64,000 nt of DNA from Odontocerum albicorne (GCA_949825065.1 OX463854.1:14731112-14795111), one strand, 5' to 3'; positions 1 to 12,060 are shown, numbered from the stretch's first letter. Made by a program: numbers and translations. Notes: generated from the sequence alone by a model not told the origin.

Positions 1-180
1 TTTTTTATCTAAAAATAAACTGTAAACCGTAATATTAACCTCTGATACTTTTTATTTTCATAATGATTGTGGGACTATTGATTCTTTGAAATTTACTTCA
101 GCAAATTTTGTTTCTAAAAAGGTTTAAATCACAAATTAACAAAAAAATTTAATACATACAAGTATACCATTAGGTGGCGT

Positions 181-219
181 ACAGTATAACTGGCGACAGG
201 CAGTATAACTGGCGACATA
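181..219 (+). repeat. Two-copy 17-19-bp repeat
   Basis: AGTATAACTGGCGACA occurs twice in a row with a 3-bp spacer. Nothing else was recognised in 1-297. Confidence 0.7.
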
Positions 220-297
220 TTTTAACCAGGCTATTTTCACTATCGAAAACTAAGAAAGAAAGTATAATGTTTGGTTTTTTTTCATTATTTTAACATA

Positions 298-560
298 TTG
301 TAATTTGTTTTATCAAACACTGTTTATTCCACTTTTTGTAACGGTATAACCTTACCGGTTTCAAGGCTTTCACCTCATCTTTAGGGGAGCACAAACAATA
401 CTTGTTTTGGCACAAGCAAGAGTCTTGTTTGTGCTCCCGTAAAGATGATGTGAAAACTTTGAAACCGGTAGTGTTATACTGTTACAAAAAGTGGAATAAA
501 CAGTGTTTGATAAAAGAAATTACAATGTCTTTAAACCTCCACAACGTTAATGCCTTAGAA
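298..560. repeat. Palindromic repeat of about 100-bp arms, possible Penelope-like end
   Basis: Arms about 298-408 and 414-525 are inverted copies (core CAAACACTGTTTATTCCACT). The right arm continues to about 560. The same unit occurs once more at 22685-22850. Inverted, it holds ATGATG...TTGAAACCGGTA. This recalls hammerhead-type motifs in the pseudo-LTRs of Penelope-like retroelements, a family assignment I only infer. Confidence 0.7.
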
Positions 561-619
561 ATAAACAATATATTTTAACATACTTTTGCTAAGAAAATTA
601 ACCTTATAGTTTGATGGTA

Positions 620-830
620 TTAATTTATAATGTAGGCATAAATGGGAGTCGTAGTAAAGGACGACCGAGAAAAGTAGGGGCTAAGTTAATGAAATTTGGA
701 AGAAGGAAAGAGGTAAGGAGGAAGAGAAACATTAAGAGCTGTGTAAAAAGATGTATGAATGTGGAAGAGGCGAAAGTATGACGTTTTGTCCTTTCTGTCC
801 ATCCCAACAGGGAAATTATATTATGCGATG
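620..830 (+). pseudogene. LINE family A tail fragment
   Basis: The frame GSRSKGRPRKVGAKL and MNVEEAKV, followed by TCTGTCCATCCCAACAGGG, matches the C-terminal tail and 3' end of family A. Confidence 0.65.
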
Positions 831-989
831 TATGATTGAACTAAAGTTGCTTGAATTTGAAAAAATAAACTCCGAAATAAAAAAAATTCAAAGGAAAATA
901 AATTACTTTCAGTAAATAATAAATCTCGTTTTGCAGATTTTACTCAAAAGATGTCTGTGTTTAAACTCTACATTGCATCATTTTTATTA

Positions 990-1090
990 CAAAATACATA
1001 CATACACACCATCACGCCATTCCCCTGTTTCTGGGTAGGCGGAGAAGAAAGGGCGCCAAAATTTCCTATAACGACATCAATTCTTTGCGT
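990..1090 (-). repeat. LINE family A 3' terminus
   Basis: CACCATCACGCCATTCCC...GGGTAGGCGGAGAA is the inverse of the family A end (CTGCCTACCCC...GGCGTGATGGT). Confidence 0.6.
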
Positions 1091-1287
1091 CTATCTTGTG
1101 TCTTCCCTTGTGACTTATTTTATATTTATTATCCCTTATTACTCGCCAAAAGTAATTAGTTTTCCTTTTATTGACAGTAAATAGTACAGCTTTTTATTTT
1201 TCGATAATGTCAAATAATAAATAGGTTTATTGATAGCAACATAGTATATTTGTTAAATAATATATTTAAATACACTTCAAAAACACA

Positions 1288-1660
1288 TAAATGGCAGAAA
1301 ATACATTTATGAGAGAAGCTATCAAAAGGTCTGGGCTCATCTAATAACATCACCCCGGCCAAGATACACGCCACCAATATAGGGCGAGCCCAGCCACGGG
1401 GAAGCCAGATGTTTTTCAGCCCACACCCTTGAAAAAAAGCAAATCCACAAATACCACCTCAAATTAATTCAAACAAATAAATAAAAGTCCGAGCCCGACC
1501 GCAAGGACATCGGGGCGCTTTCAGCGCACACCCTTGTACATCTAGACTAAAATAAAACAAAATAACATATATGGCAGAAAACAAAATAAAAAGTAAACCC
1601 ACATATACCACCTCAGGTTAACTGTCAACAAGAATGAAAAAAAAGAAAAGCCTCAAGAGT
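1288..1660 (+). repeat. Diverged two-unit repeat, family unknown
   Basis: ATGGCAGAAAA, CGAGCCC...CACACCCTTG-like and ATACCACCTCA segments occur at about 1291/1440 and again at about 1500/1600. The units are locally GC-rich inside AT-rich DNA. No coding frame or terminal repeat was recognised. Confidence 0.5.
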
Positions 1661-1924
1661 TCAAATTTTATAAAAATAAAATGAGAAATAGGAAATAATG
1701 TTCATACATAAAAACCACAACACAACACATGGAAATAATTATCAGTAATATAAAAAAGAATTAGAATATAACGCACAAACACGCACACACAACCCCCGAC
1801 TCACCACCAGCGAAAAAACAAAAAAAAAACAAATGAGAGTCCAAATTATAAAAAAAACTCACTACCCACTTAGAAGGTAACACTTCAGAGCGTCTCTGAA
1901 GATACAACTATCATGTCAAATAAT

Positions 1925-2055
1925 GAATGTTGCCTAGTTGGTAAGACTTCCATCTCAAAGCTTACGCGTTCGACTCCCGTCGAAACCAATATTTTTTTAA
2001 AAAGGATTTCAGTCTAGATTTCACTTAAGGCCTCTTTAGCATATTTTTTGTTAAT
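1925..2055 (+). repeat. SINE1 copy, tail truncated
   Basis: TGCCTAGTTGGTAAGACTTC (A-box), GCGTTCGACTCCCGTC (B-box) and AAAAAGGATTTCAGTCTAGA (body). Confidence 0.8.
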
Positions 2056-2574
2056 ATTTAACACAAATTTTCTGAAGAAACAATTTACTCTATGAATTAT
2101 AATGGTTTACAAATTGCCTATTATCCATTATTTAAACGAAATTAGTCAAGTTAAAAGCGTCATAGAGTTCTAACTATACAAGTATTTAAATTTTAAAGCG
2201 ATTTTTTTATAATTTTATGTCTATGAATTGCTGATATAGAAACTCGGAGCCTTGGAAAGTTATCCTACTCAAAAATTTATAACTAATTTATCCATTTGTA
2301 TGAACGATTTTATGGTACTTGGATAAATAAATGTAATGGCACCCATAAAATGAGGAATATCCCGTCCTATCGACCCAATAATTTTCAAAATTTGTTGGGC
2401 AATTTAATTAGATTTGTTTTTGTAAATCTGACAATAAAGACGTGAACTACGCAGAATTCATATTTATCGTAACGCACAAACTATTGTAGAAGACAGATAT
2501 CGACGAAAAAAAAACTGAAGAAGATATTGCATTAACTTACGCTGAATACGATAGGACCTAGAAAATTTATTTCC

Positions 2575-2750
2575 GTGTGACAATCACTTCCAACTAACTT
2601 GGAACGTCCAACCATCATGAAAATTACATAGAAACCTTTTTTTTTTAACCTGGGTACCAACGAAAATCGAACCCACAGCCCCTGGGCTGGAGACAGACGT
2701 CTTATCAACTAGGTCACAGATAGGCGTCTTATCAACTAGGCCAATTCATT
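2575..2750 (-). repeat. SINE1 copy with duplicated head segment
   Basis: GAAAATCGAACCCACAGCCC (B-box) is followed by CGTCTTATCAACTAGG(T/C)C, which occurs twice in a row at about 2698 and 2726, a local 28-bp duplication. Confidence 0.78.
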
Positions 2751-3549
2751 TGAGGTTTGAAAGGAAAAGTTACACGAACGCTTAGAAATTCAATGCAGGA
2801 GCTTTTAACCTTTTCTGTGGCCCAAGTTTTCTAACGTAGTAACAATGAAGACCTACGTGGCATATTTGGTATGACGCTGATATTCCTCCTGGGGTTTCGA
2901 GTTCAATTTCCGATGATACAAAAAAAGGATGTAAGTATGGATAAATAATTCGTTTGGTAACAATACTCGCATCCACTAGACATGTGCGTGTGTTGTCTAT
3001 CTACGTGTTGTAGTTATTCCAACACGTACGATGGCAAACTATAAATCCATTTTTAACCCTATTACTTCTTAACCCAAAGGTCATAATCCACAGCATTTGA
3101 CATATTGGTTGAGAAAGTTGAGGAAGAGGGAAAAGAAAAAGGATGATATTAGATAGATATTTTTATTTATAAGTTTTAAAACGTCGATAGGATCACACTT
3201 TGAAGCTGAGGGCTGAGGGATAATTTATAAAATAAAATAAGTTATTACAAAAAATAACTTTAAATAGAATAAGTACACTTTGATCAGTATGTATGGTCTT
3301 AAGAAACTCTTTGGAATGTTGTCAATTCTGTGTGTAAATCATCGATGTGGCTAAACAAAAACTAAACAGATGTGGCTAAACTAAACTAAACCCCTCTTTG
3401 TACAAGGGTCGCTAAACTAAACCCCTCATTGTGTTCGTAACTACTATCAGTTCGTGTTATTGATAAAAATACTCGTATTTTGAGAGGACCAAATATTGGC
3501 ATACAAAACTTTTTGTTAATTAATAATAGATTGTCCATATATTTTAGAA

Positions 3550-3685
3550 CTAACATACGTATCATTATGTCGTGTTCCTTGCGGGGTAGGCAGAGAGAAC
3601 AGATCTTCTTTTCTATTCAATCACAACTTTCGCCTCCTCCATATCCATACATTCTGGCATGCAGAATCTTCTGTTATTCATACTT
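3550..3685 (-). repeat. LINE family A 3' terminus
   Basis: CGGGGTAGGCAGAGAGAACA begins the inverse of the family A tail. The minus strand gives MDMEEAKVV before it. Confidence 0.6.
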
Positions 3686-3689
3686 CTCA

Positions 3690-3830
3690 CTAGATTTCCG
3701 TGCGGAAGGTCGCTGTTTCGAGCCCCGCGCTGTTCTACTCCCCTCGAATAGCACAGGCATGTTTCCGTCTAGTGTTCGAGGGTATACCATAAGGATACCT
3801 ATAATTTCCGTCAAATCTATTCATTCAAAA
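3690..3830 (+). repeat. SINE2 copy, head truncated
   Basis: GTGCGGAAGGTCGCTGTTTC and GAGCCCCGCGCTGTTCTACT (B-box region), then the tail CTAGTGTTCGAGGGTATACC. Confidence 0.7.
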
Positions 3831-4587
3831 AATATAAAAATAATACATGCCGGTATGCTCCGTTCGTCTCACTTCGGTGTGTCATGTACAGATCCAGTAC
3901 AGCGGTGTGAGCGTTAAGTTTGCTAGGGTGCAACGGATCACCCACTTAAGAATAAACTCCACGTCACAGCTTCACTTTACAATTTAACTTACGTCAGAAT
4001 GGCGAGGGTATCCTCGACTACGAGGCCCAGCAATGATAACGATAATTCTCACTTTTCGCTCTTTCAAAATTTGGTCCATTTTAAAAGTTAGTTTAATTAT
4101 GTTTTTTTTTAATTAAACATGTTGTTTAATAAATAAATAATCAATAACATTTTTATAATTTGTTTTATCAAATAAACAAAATGTTAAGTATATATGGTGC
4201 ATGCTGCAGAAGTAACAAATAATATTGTTGTTGATCACAGAAACGAAAAATATTGATTGCATATTCTACAACAGAGGTATTCCGAGTGCCTAAGGAACAT
4301 TTTGAATCCATCAGTAATAAAGGAGTTTTCCCCACAAAACATATTAAAAATATGGAACTCATCTTATAATCAGTCTCCCTATAATCGGGCCAACACGGTA
4401 CTCGATTTAAGACTCTGATAAAAAGTAACTTGCTGAGGGATTACGGAAAATTCAACCAGTTTGTCTCCTAAGGTGTTTTTTTTCTAAGAATGGAATGGAG
4501 AATCCCCAAAATATAATTAGCATTTTGTTTAATTGAATAAATTAATGCTTTTAACTTCCACAAGTTAACGCCTGAACTATAAATAAT

Positions 4588-4690
4588 ATTTTAGAACTAT
4601 TAGAGAGTTTCGAACATACGAGGTTTTATGTATCCTTATTAATGTTCCTCGTATCCCCAGAACTCTATAATAGTTCCAAATTATTAGAAC
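4588..4690. repeat. Imperfect hairpin of about 45-bp arms
   Basis: TAGAACTATTAGAGAGTTTC (4600) pairs with GAACTCTATAATAGTTCC (about 4660), and CATACGAGG with CCTCGTAT. The arms are diverged. It could be an old MITE; no target duplication was found. Confidence 0.6.
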
Positions 4691-4856
4691 TAAGTCCCAA
4701 AAGACATGTTGTCATCAATAATTTTACGTAAAAATGTTTGGTCTGTGATTAAAGAACGATTTGATAAAGTTTGGACTTAGATGTCAATGACGTGTGCGTT
4801 CAAAAGATCATATAAAGCACGAATAGTATCAACCCCCGCTTCAATCGTTCTCTATG

Positions 4857-5270
4857 CTGCCCTCATAAGCAAAAACGCAGCTAATGGTAAAAGTTAAGTG
4901 TTGAGAAAACTGCACTTTTATGTTTTTCATTGCTGCTTAAAAATGTCGTGATTCATAAACAAAAAGGCTGTAAAATGTGATTCATAAGCAAAAACGCATA
5001 GGCACTTTTTTTTATTTATGCATTAGTTTTTTGCTTATGAATCACATTTTATTGTTTTTTTGCTTAGAAAACCCTAGTATTTTGTAAAATTTAAAAATAC
5101 ATTATGTCGATTTTTGGGTAATATTATAAACGGTTTTGGGAAATATTATAAACGGTTTTCTGTGTTTTTTTATGGTTTATGGTTCAGAATTTGATATGGA
5201 ATATTGCCTCATACTTAGTTAAATTTCTGATTTTTTCGCGTTTTAGCTGCGTTTTTGCTTATGACGGCAG
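4857..5270. mobile_element. MITE with nested inverted repeats and TATG flanks
   Basis: Ends CTGCCCTCATAAGCAAAAAC (left) and the inverse of CTGCCGTCATAAGCAAAAAC (right) match over about 26 bp with one difference. TATG flanks both sides (4853-4856 and 5271-5274). Inside, a second long palindrome at 4971-5053 uses the same core (ATTCATAAGCAAAAA), so the CATAAGC(A)5 motif occurs repeatedly in both directions. Length is 414 bp; non-coding. Confidence 0.85.
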
Positions 5271-5975
5271 TATGATTATTACAGTATACTCGTATATTAC
5301 AATAGATTCCATATTTGAGATACATATTCTAAGTGGCTTATCAGGATTGAATCTGAAGATAGGAAATCTGAATTAAATTACTTGACTTGGTTATTTTAAA
5401 AGACACTGAATATATATTTTTTGAAATGTATATTATTGCTTAATAAAAGATCTCTTACATAGCTCTAACAAACATATTTTTTCTACTTAAACTTTCTTCC
5501 AACATTAAAATGTAAACTAAACAAAGTGTGTAAGTTATTTTGGATTGATGTTAAAAATGTTCATGTATTTCCAAAGTTTCCCTTATTAAAATGTTTTCAG
5601 GCATAATTCAGGATCAGATAAAAAAAACAGCTTCAGCGCTAAAACACAGACTCACAGACAGTGTTCCCTCAAAGATGCGCGGTTGCGCGGTCGCGCTCTT
5701 CATGGAATATTGCTATGCACTACATAAAATACTCCACGAATCATTCTGGCATATTAAATATACATTGAAAATCTCCCAAAATTTCTTCGATAGATTTATG
5801 ACATTTCTCAAAAAATATTCGATTTTTTTCTAAGAATTATAAGTATAAATATTTTGACCCTGGACCATAATATTTGGTACATATATGTTATCACCATACC
5901 GTGTGACATTAATGTGTTAAGGGGACGTCGTTTCAAAATATTCAAGGGGGTTCGGTACCCTAATGTCGATGGTTT

Positions 5976-6690
5976 AATTAATTTCATTTATTTATTTAAC
6001 ATTTAAAGAACTATCCATCCCCACGAAATCCATGAATACATACGTGAGCATATGCCCACAACCCCCACAAAAACAGACAATCACCTGAACATTCTTTTTC
6101 GTATAAAGTGAAATATCACCAATCAAAGAAAAAGGAAAGGATGGTGAAGAGGGAAGGAAAAAAATCAGGAAAGAAACACGTTATATTACTGACTAGAAAT
6201 TAAGAGTTTTTTTCAGTCGCTTCTTAAAGTACGCCAAGGATGGAGCGAGTCTTACATTGGTTTGTTACTGATTCCAGAGTCTCACTGCATGGGCAGTAAA
6301 AGACAACGTTAAAAGATCTTCTTACAGTAGATGCTTGATCTGTTTTTTTGCATTATTCTTGAAATGTGAACTACCAGCTATAACTCCATCTCTTTGGCGG
6401 TATACATGGTGGTTGAATTCCTTTGCGGTAGCCATGAGAAATTTACGGGAAGTCCGGGCCTCATTCATTCTTTGAACGTTGTCCCGCCAATAATTTCTCT
6501 GTCTCCCACATCTTATAATATTATATATTTGGTTTCACGCAGTTTTCTTATTTCTGTATTTCTTATTTTCATTAGTGTTTTGTCAGATATCTATCACAAG
6601 ACCTTAATTTGCGATGTTCTAAAACATGCCTTAGTTTGTATGGTATCAGCTAGCGTTCCAAAGAATATGTTAATATTCTCGTAGGTTTAA
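5976..6690 (-). mobile_element. LINE family B 3' end, inverted
   Basis: It matches the inverse of 30840-31130 closely (cores CGCTTCTTAAAGTACGCCAA and CATATGCCCACAACCCCCAC). It continues left-to-right into the preceding coding part. The T-rich start at 5976 is the poly(A) tail. Confidence 0.8.
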
Positions 6691-6704
6691 CATACCATAG
6701 GTTT

Positions 6705-7265
6705 TGTATACGGCATCCCAAAAAAATACACATACTTTTACACCGTGCCTTTTACTTGGACCTACAGCAAAAAATTGTCAGACCGCGCATTCGAGAAAAT
6801 GGTAGAACTGCAGTGCACTTTTAATTCCAGCAACATGGTGCCCCTCCCCACTACCATCGTGGTGTAAGGGCCTATCTTTATGAAAATTGGCCGAACAGAT
6901 GAATTGAATGTAGAGATATCATTGAATACCTCCCGCGCTCTCCAGACATCATGCCAATGGACTTTTTTAGGGGGACTCATTAGAGATAAAGTTAATGGCC
7001 CAAAACCGGCAACAGTTAGTGAATTGAGAGCAATCATTGTAAGCGAATGCGTCTAAGTACCAAAACAAAATATTCGTGATGTTTACAATTCCACGTTATC
7101 AGCAGTGCATGGACCAGAATGGCCACCAATTTGTGAATTTTCGATATTAAAAAATCTACTTTTTTTTTTATTTGAGTTTTTAATCTTAGATAAATCGTAA
7201 TAAATACTGAATGTATCATATAATCAACCAAAACGTGTATAAATTTGTTTGAAATACCCTGTGGA
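6705..7265 (+). pseudogene. Decayed Tc1/mariner-superfamily transposase, catalytic Asp lost
   Basis: Frame FQQHGAPPHYHRGVRAYLYE at 6820-6880, then IIEYLPRSPDIMPMDFF at about 6915-6968, matches the arthropod DDE element pattern QxDGAPxHxxxxVRxxL...WPxRSPDLxPxDFF. The Asp of QDGAP is His here, and a stop separates the two parts. The ends (CATCCCAAAAAAATACACAT at 6714, and the inverse GGGTATTTCAAAC at 7255) are weakly inverted. Confidence 0.75.
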
Positions 7266-7471
7266 TTCTCACTTTACTTTCTGTAGCCATGCATTTATTT
7301 TTCCATATATTTTTTAGGCATCTTTGTCCATCTGTACTGTAAATTCATTTGCAAGTCATTGTGGGCCTCGTAGTCAACGTCAATTCAGTTCGAAAGGGAA
7401 GCTGTGCCGTGGAGTTTTCATTTTTTTCTTCTCTTCTTTCTCTTCTTTAAGTTAGTGAGCTCACTGGATAC

Positions 7472-7856
7472 CAGCGGCGGCCGGTCTAAAGGTGCGCTGG
7501 TGCTCTGAACCGAAGAAATAATTAGCAATAATTAAATTATACATTCCCAAACATGACTTCCAAAAATGTTAAATATTTGTAGATAAAACATGTATAAGAA
7601 TACTGACAAATAGTACGAGTATTTTTATATAAGTGAAAAGTTTTTTTTTATATTTTTAATATTCCTTTCAAATTGACTGGCCAAGTTTGCCAATACTACC
7701 GGAGCGATATCCAATACGTACCGGGCGGAAACACAAATTTATATAGGGCAGACAAAGTACAGTAAACCATGAGACAGCGATATTTCATATTCGCTCAGCG
7801 TCTCGATGTGCGTTGGTGCTCAGCGCATCAGCGCACCTCGGAACCGGCCGCCGCTG
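7472..7856. mobile_element. hAT-type non-autonomous element with perfect 8-bp target duplication
   Basis: The ends are CAGCGGCGGCCGGT and its exact inverse, with weaker inverted similarity further in (AGGTGCGCTG). The 8-bp direct repeat CTGGATAC flanks it at 7464-7471 and 7857-7864. Length is 385 bp and there is no open frame. The 8-bp duplication and CAG start are typical of hAT elements. Confidence 0.93.
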
Positions 7857-7884
7857 CTGGATACACCGATCATTTTTTTCAAAA

Positions 7885-8045
7885 TAATAGGTATGATCAA
7901 AGTCGTCAGTATCCTTACACCCCCGAATATTAGGCGGAAAAAATGTCTGTGTCATTCAAGGGAAGTAAGTAGCACAACGCGGGGTTCGAACTGGTGACCT
8001 TCCGCATGCACGTCTAGTACATTACCACGCGGCTATGCACCTCGT
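7885..8045 (-). repeat. SINE2 copy, full length, inverted
   Basis: GTATCCTTACACCCCCGAAT (tail), GGGGTTCGAACTGGTGACCT (B-box) and ACATTACCACGCGGCTATGC (A-box). It starts only about 25 bp beyond the hAT element at 7472-7856. Confidence 0.75.
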
Positions 8046-8049
8046 GACT

Positions 8050-9040
8050 ATTGATACGAGTATCCATGCCAAAGTATTTAAAAGACATATATGGTATATA
8101 ATATATATAGTAACATTTTTAACAAAAGCAATGTACGAGTACTAAAATACATGAACTCAAACCAACTATATCAATATTTGCTTCACAACAGAGTATTAAT
8201 ATCAAAATTGGTGTATGGGAGTTAAGATGGAAGACGAAAATGAGTTAAAGGAACCAAAGAAATTCCGTGGTAAGGCGTGTACTGAGTAGAAAAAGTATAG
8301 TGTAAATGTATGGAAAAATAAGAAATGTAAATATAATTTTATTATAAGTATATAAAATAAAATACATCGGAAAATATAATAATTCTATAAAATGGAAAAG
8401 GTTGAATACCAATTTTCTAGAATACGAATATACCAGGCTATTAACATCTTTGGAAGTAAATCACGGCCTGGGAGAATTAAAAGCCTTCGTACAGATAACA
8501 ATTTATAACATCTATTCAGCCTTTGTGTTGTCGGCAATATAAATCATAGCTTCTATGCTTTCTGCCTTTTCGATCCTCTATTTAGCCTGGCCGAAAATTT
8601 ACAATCGGGAGGCAAATCTTCTCATTTGTGTTATATTTTTCCGCCTTAAGTGAGTCGGCGACAATTTAGAGGAATATTTTAAATTGTATAGTAAGCCTTT
8701 AAATTTTTCGCCTGTTCAAAATAAATTGCTGCCTTACATAATATTATCCATCATCTTAAATTTGTTTTCTTTTAAGAAGATTATGACTGATAAAAGCAGA
8801 AATTTTCAGATTTAAAATTAATAAACATTCCACAAAATTGTATAATGGTCATCGAAATTATATATTATTTATTAAATTTTCTTTATAATAATTTAACTCG
8901 ATACAATATATGATTTAACATAGCAGTCGGCACTATGGCCTAGTTATAGTATTGTATTATAATCTAGTTTTATATAGGACAACCTTACGGAGTTATATGA
9001 TGAACTCTTCCAGCCTAACAGAAAAGTTTTAAAGAAACCT
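8050..9040. other. No gene or repeat recognised
   Basis: AT-rich DNA with several copies of the octamer TACGAGTA at its left end (8055, 8142). No coding or repeat signal was seen. Confidence 0.5.
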
Positions 9041-9044
9041 TAAG

Positions 9045-9150
9045 TGGAAACCAGACTGGAACCCTCTTCGGGTACCAACAGAAAACAAAACCAGTTTGGG
9101 ACTCGCTGTGAATCGAACCCGTGAGGCCTTAGTGCGTAGCATTGATACTA
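9045..9150 (-). repeat. SINE1 copy, damaged
   Basis: TGGAAACCAGACTGGAACCC and GTGAATCGAACCCGTGAGGC match the inverted SINE1 body and B-box. Confidence 0.65.
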
Positions 9151-9174
9151 ATTAATCCGATGATTACGAATTAA

Positions 9175-9310
9175 GATGAACTCCGTGGCCTACTTGTTAG
9201 GACATCTTATGATATGTTCTGATTCGGGAGTTGTGAATTCAATTATCATTGACTTTAGTTATTTTAAAAAATAATTCCACTATAATTTCCCATTAAGGCT
9301 TATTTTTTAA
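9175..9310 (+). repeat. SINE1 copy, opposite to its left neighbour
   Basis: CTCCGTGGCCTACTTGTTAG (head) and GTTGTGAATTCAATTATCAT (decayed B-box), then body. Confidence 0.65.
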
Positions 9311-9399
9311 CAATGTACAATAGTTACAATAGCTAACTAACTATAATATAACTTTAATATATGTGAGTGAAACTGAGACTGAGAGGAGCCGATAAATGC

Positions 9400-9765
9400 T
9401 GTACATAAATGATACGTTAATTGAGAAAAATACGCGGAGTGATAATGTATGACAGAATACGGAATGAAGTGAGAAGGGATGAATGTGAACTTAAGGCTTA
9501 TGAGTTGAGTAAGATGAACAAGAGTATTCGTACGTTGAGATGGTTTGGGCATGTGGAACGTATGAATGAAGAAACACTAACAAAACAGATATGTAGTGTA
9601 AATATAAGTGGAAGGCGTGAGAGAGGAAATCGTGAAAAAATCAGAGAAGTCGTAGAAGTTTGGGGATGTAGAAGAAGCTAAGAATGTGTCGAGATAGAAA
9701 AGTATAGTGGTATGTCCTCTCTGCCTACCCCAACATGGAAATGGCGTGATAGTATGTACATATGT
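9400..9765 (+). pseudogene. LINE family A 3' fragment with open C-terminal frame
   Basis: The frame 9421-9681 reads YDRIRNEVRRDECE then LRWFGHVERMNEETL and GRRERGNREK, the typical C-terminal tail of LINE polyproteins. It is followed by CTCTCTGCCTACCCCAACAT. This is the least damaged copy of the tail in the window. Confidence 0.85.
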
Positions 9766-10724
9766 ATCAATATAAAATCTGTTGGAAGATTCCAATTCCT
9801 GGTCGGTTGGAAGAAATTATCACTTGGCAATAAACCTGCCAGTTTGTACTGTATACATCAAAATATAACACTCGTATAATACTGTTTAATTTTTTAAAAT
9901 CCATTATATTTTCAGGATCTGCCAACGAAATCTCTAATTTTTCTCGTTTTTTCGACAAGTCATAACATAACATACACTAAGTGAAGTTTTAATATTGCTA
10001 AATAATTAGTTGTAAGAATTGTTATCAAGTTATAAATAGTGCACGTAAGTAAGTGTTAACTATTTCTTAGAAATGATTTTATATATTAAAATTATTCAAA
10101 ATAAAATAACACGTAGGTAATTAAAATTATGCTAGTTTGTAGTTATAATATAATAGTATAAATAAGATTAGTTCTTAAGATATAAAATTGTATATACGAG
10201 TAGATATAGCATTTGGCAAATAATTGTGATATACATTACTTTATTCAATAAATAATTATATGACTTAGGTTAACTATTATTTTTTCAAAAATCATTCACG
10301 TGTTATTCTTTTTTTCAATAAATATTTTAGATGACTTAGAAAAAGGAATAACGGTAGACAAATATAGTAAAAATATCAAAATTTATATTTGAAATTCATA
10401 CTGAATTTATGATATTATATCGATTTTCCAATGGATTCATATTATAACTCCTCGTATATGGCAGAAATAGTGTGTTGGCAGTTTTGAAAGCATTATATTA
10501 TTCCCTCCATCCCGTTGAACTGAATGAATAATACACTAAAATCTGTCGAGAGAGAATTTCATACCTTCTCACACGTTTTTTTTAGCCAGGGTCGACCTTA
10601 AAAGCCATTTATGTGACACTTAGGCTCGAATTATAGGAGTATAAAGAACAAGGATCTCACTGATAGTATGTATATCCTAAACGGTAGCAATAAGATCTAT
10701 ATCAACATGTGAGCTTAATTGATA

Positions 10725-10830
10725 ATATAACATACATATCACGCCGTGTTCATTGCGGCATAAACAGAGAAAACAGATCGCCAAGACTTTATTCACACAA
10801 CTTTCATCTCATCCAAATTCATATGTGTGA
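10725..10830 (-). repeat. LINE family A 3' terminus, diverged
   Basis: ATCACGCCGTGTTCATTGCG...GAAAACAGATCGCC matches the inverse of other family A ends at a lower level. Confidence 0.5.
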
Positions 10831-10899
10831 CAACCTTCATGGCCTAGTTGGTAATGCTTTTTGAATCGCAGTTTGAAATACACTGACGACGGAGTGAAT

Positions 10900-11000
10900 C
10901 ATGTGTTAGTTGGCCTCTGATTCCAGAGTCTAATGCCATGGACAGTAAAGGACGACGTGAAAAATTAAGTACGGTACGGAAGTAGAGCAGAACAGGAAAA
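10900..11000 (-). repeat. LINE family B fragment
   Basis: TCTGATTCCAGAGTCTAATG and CCATGGACAGTAAAGGACGA match the inverse of the family B coding end. Confidence 0.6.
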
Positions 11001-11419
11001 TCTATATATCTAGAGATCTAAAAACTAATTTTTAACATTTGGTGTTATTGCACGGTTGGCGTCGCTTACTAATCACTACTGTATTTTGTTTCATTTAGAA
11101 AATATGTTAAATCTATTTATTCTCCGATAGTATCCAAAACAAAAACCGAACATCGCCTCCCGAATCAGATTGCAGATATCCTAAAATAATTTATTGAAAT
11201 CAATTTATTCGTAACTAAAATAGTTCAATCACAAACAATCATCTTAAAAATAATTACACGAACTATTGCTTTTTGTAAATAAAATAAAACATTGGACTAT
11301 GTAGGCGACATTTTATTGTTTTACTGATCATCTATAAAATACATAATGAAATCGGAAAATTTCTTCAGTCAATGGTTGTTATAAATACCAGTGTTTCTTG
11401 GAAATATTTTTTTTCCTGG

Positions 11420-11570
11420 CGAGCTTATTATCATGCGGAAATCTCTTCCAACCAACCAGAAATCTATTCTATTTTAATTGGCCTTAAATGAAAACCAGAC
11501 TGAAATCTCCTTTTTTTTAAATCTGGGTTCCAGCGGGGATTGAACCCGCAACCTCCATATATAGCCAATG
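11420..11570 (-). repeat. SINE1 copy, head truncated
   Basis: Tail (ATCATGCGGAAATCTCTTCC), body and B-box (GGGATTGAACCCGCAACCTC) are present. The head is lost after 11565. Confidence 0.8.
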
Positions 11571-12000
11571 ATTTGAATTTTAAACAGAGATTGAAACGGA
11601 TGTTTTTGCTAATAATGATGTTAATGTAGAAATCACAAAATGAATTAATTAGTCAACGAATCAATAATATAATTAGGTACATAATTCATATAAATTTTGA
11701 AAACAAATTATTATATTGCGTAATTTTTACAACATGATTTGCTGGAATAATTTGAGTTTTCAAAACTACTTTGTTGTCCCTTCATAAAATATTGCTGAAC
11801 TGAGTTACCGAGGACTGCTAAGTTGTCTTAGAGCGTTTTATACCAATCTCATGGGACTAACGACCGTGTTTTCCAATGCTGGGTAGTTGAAATACATGAT
11901 TTAACACTTTCAGCTTTAAAAAAGACCTAAAAGGGGTATTTATTTATGTAAATAAACGGTACAATGTACCTGTTAACACAAATAATACAAATATATGGCA

Positions 12001-12060
12001 TGGTGGACTTGATTATATTGGATACTACATGGTAGACTTGATTATATTGGATACTACATT
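12001..12060 (+). repeat. 31-bp direct repeat, two copies
   Basis: GACTTGATTATATTGGATAC occurs twice, 31 bp apart. Confidence 0.85.

Noticed and set aside
3480..3917. Open frame of 145 codons
   Set aside because: It spans an inverted LINE end and a SINE2 copy and shows no protein pattern of its own.
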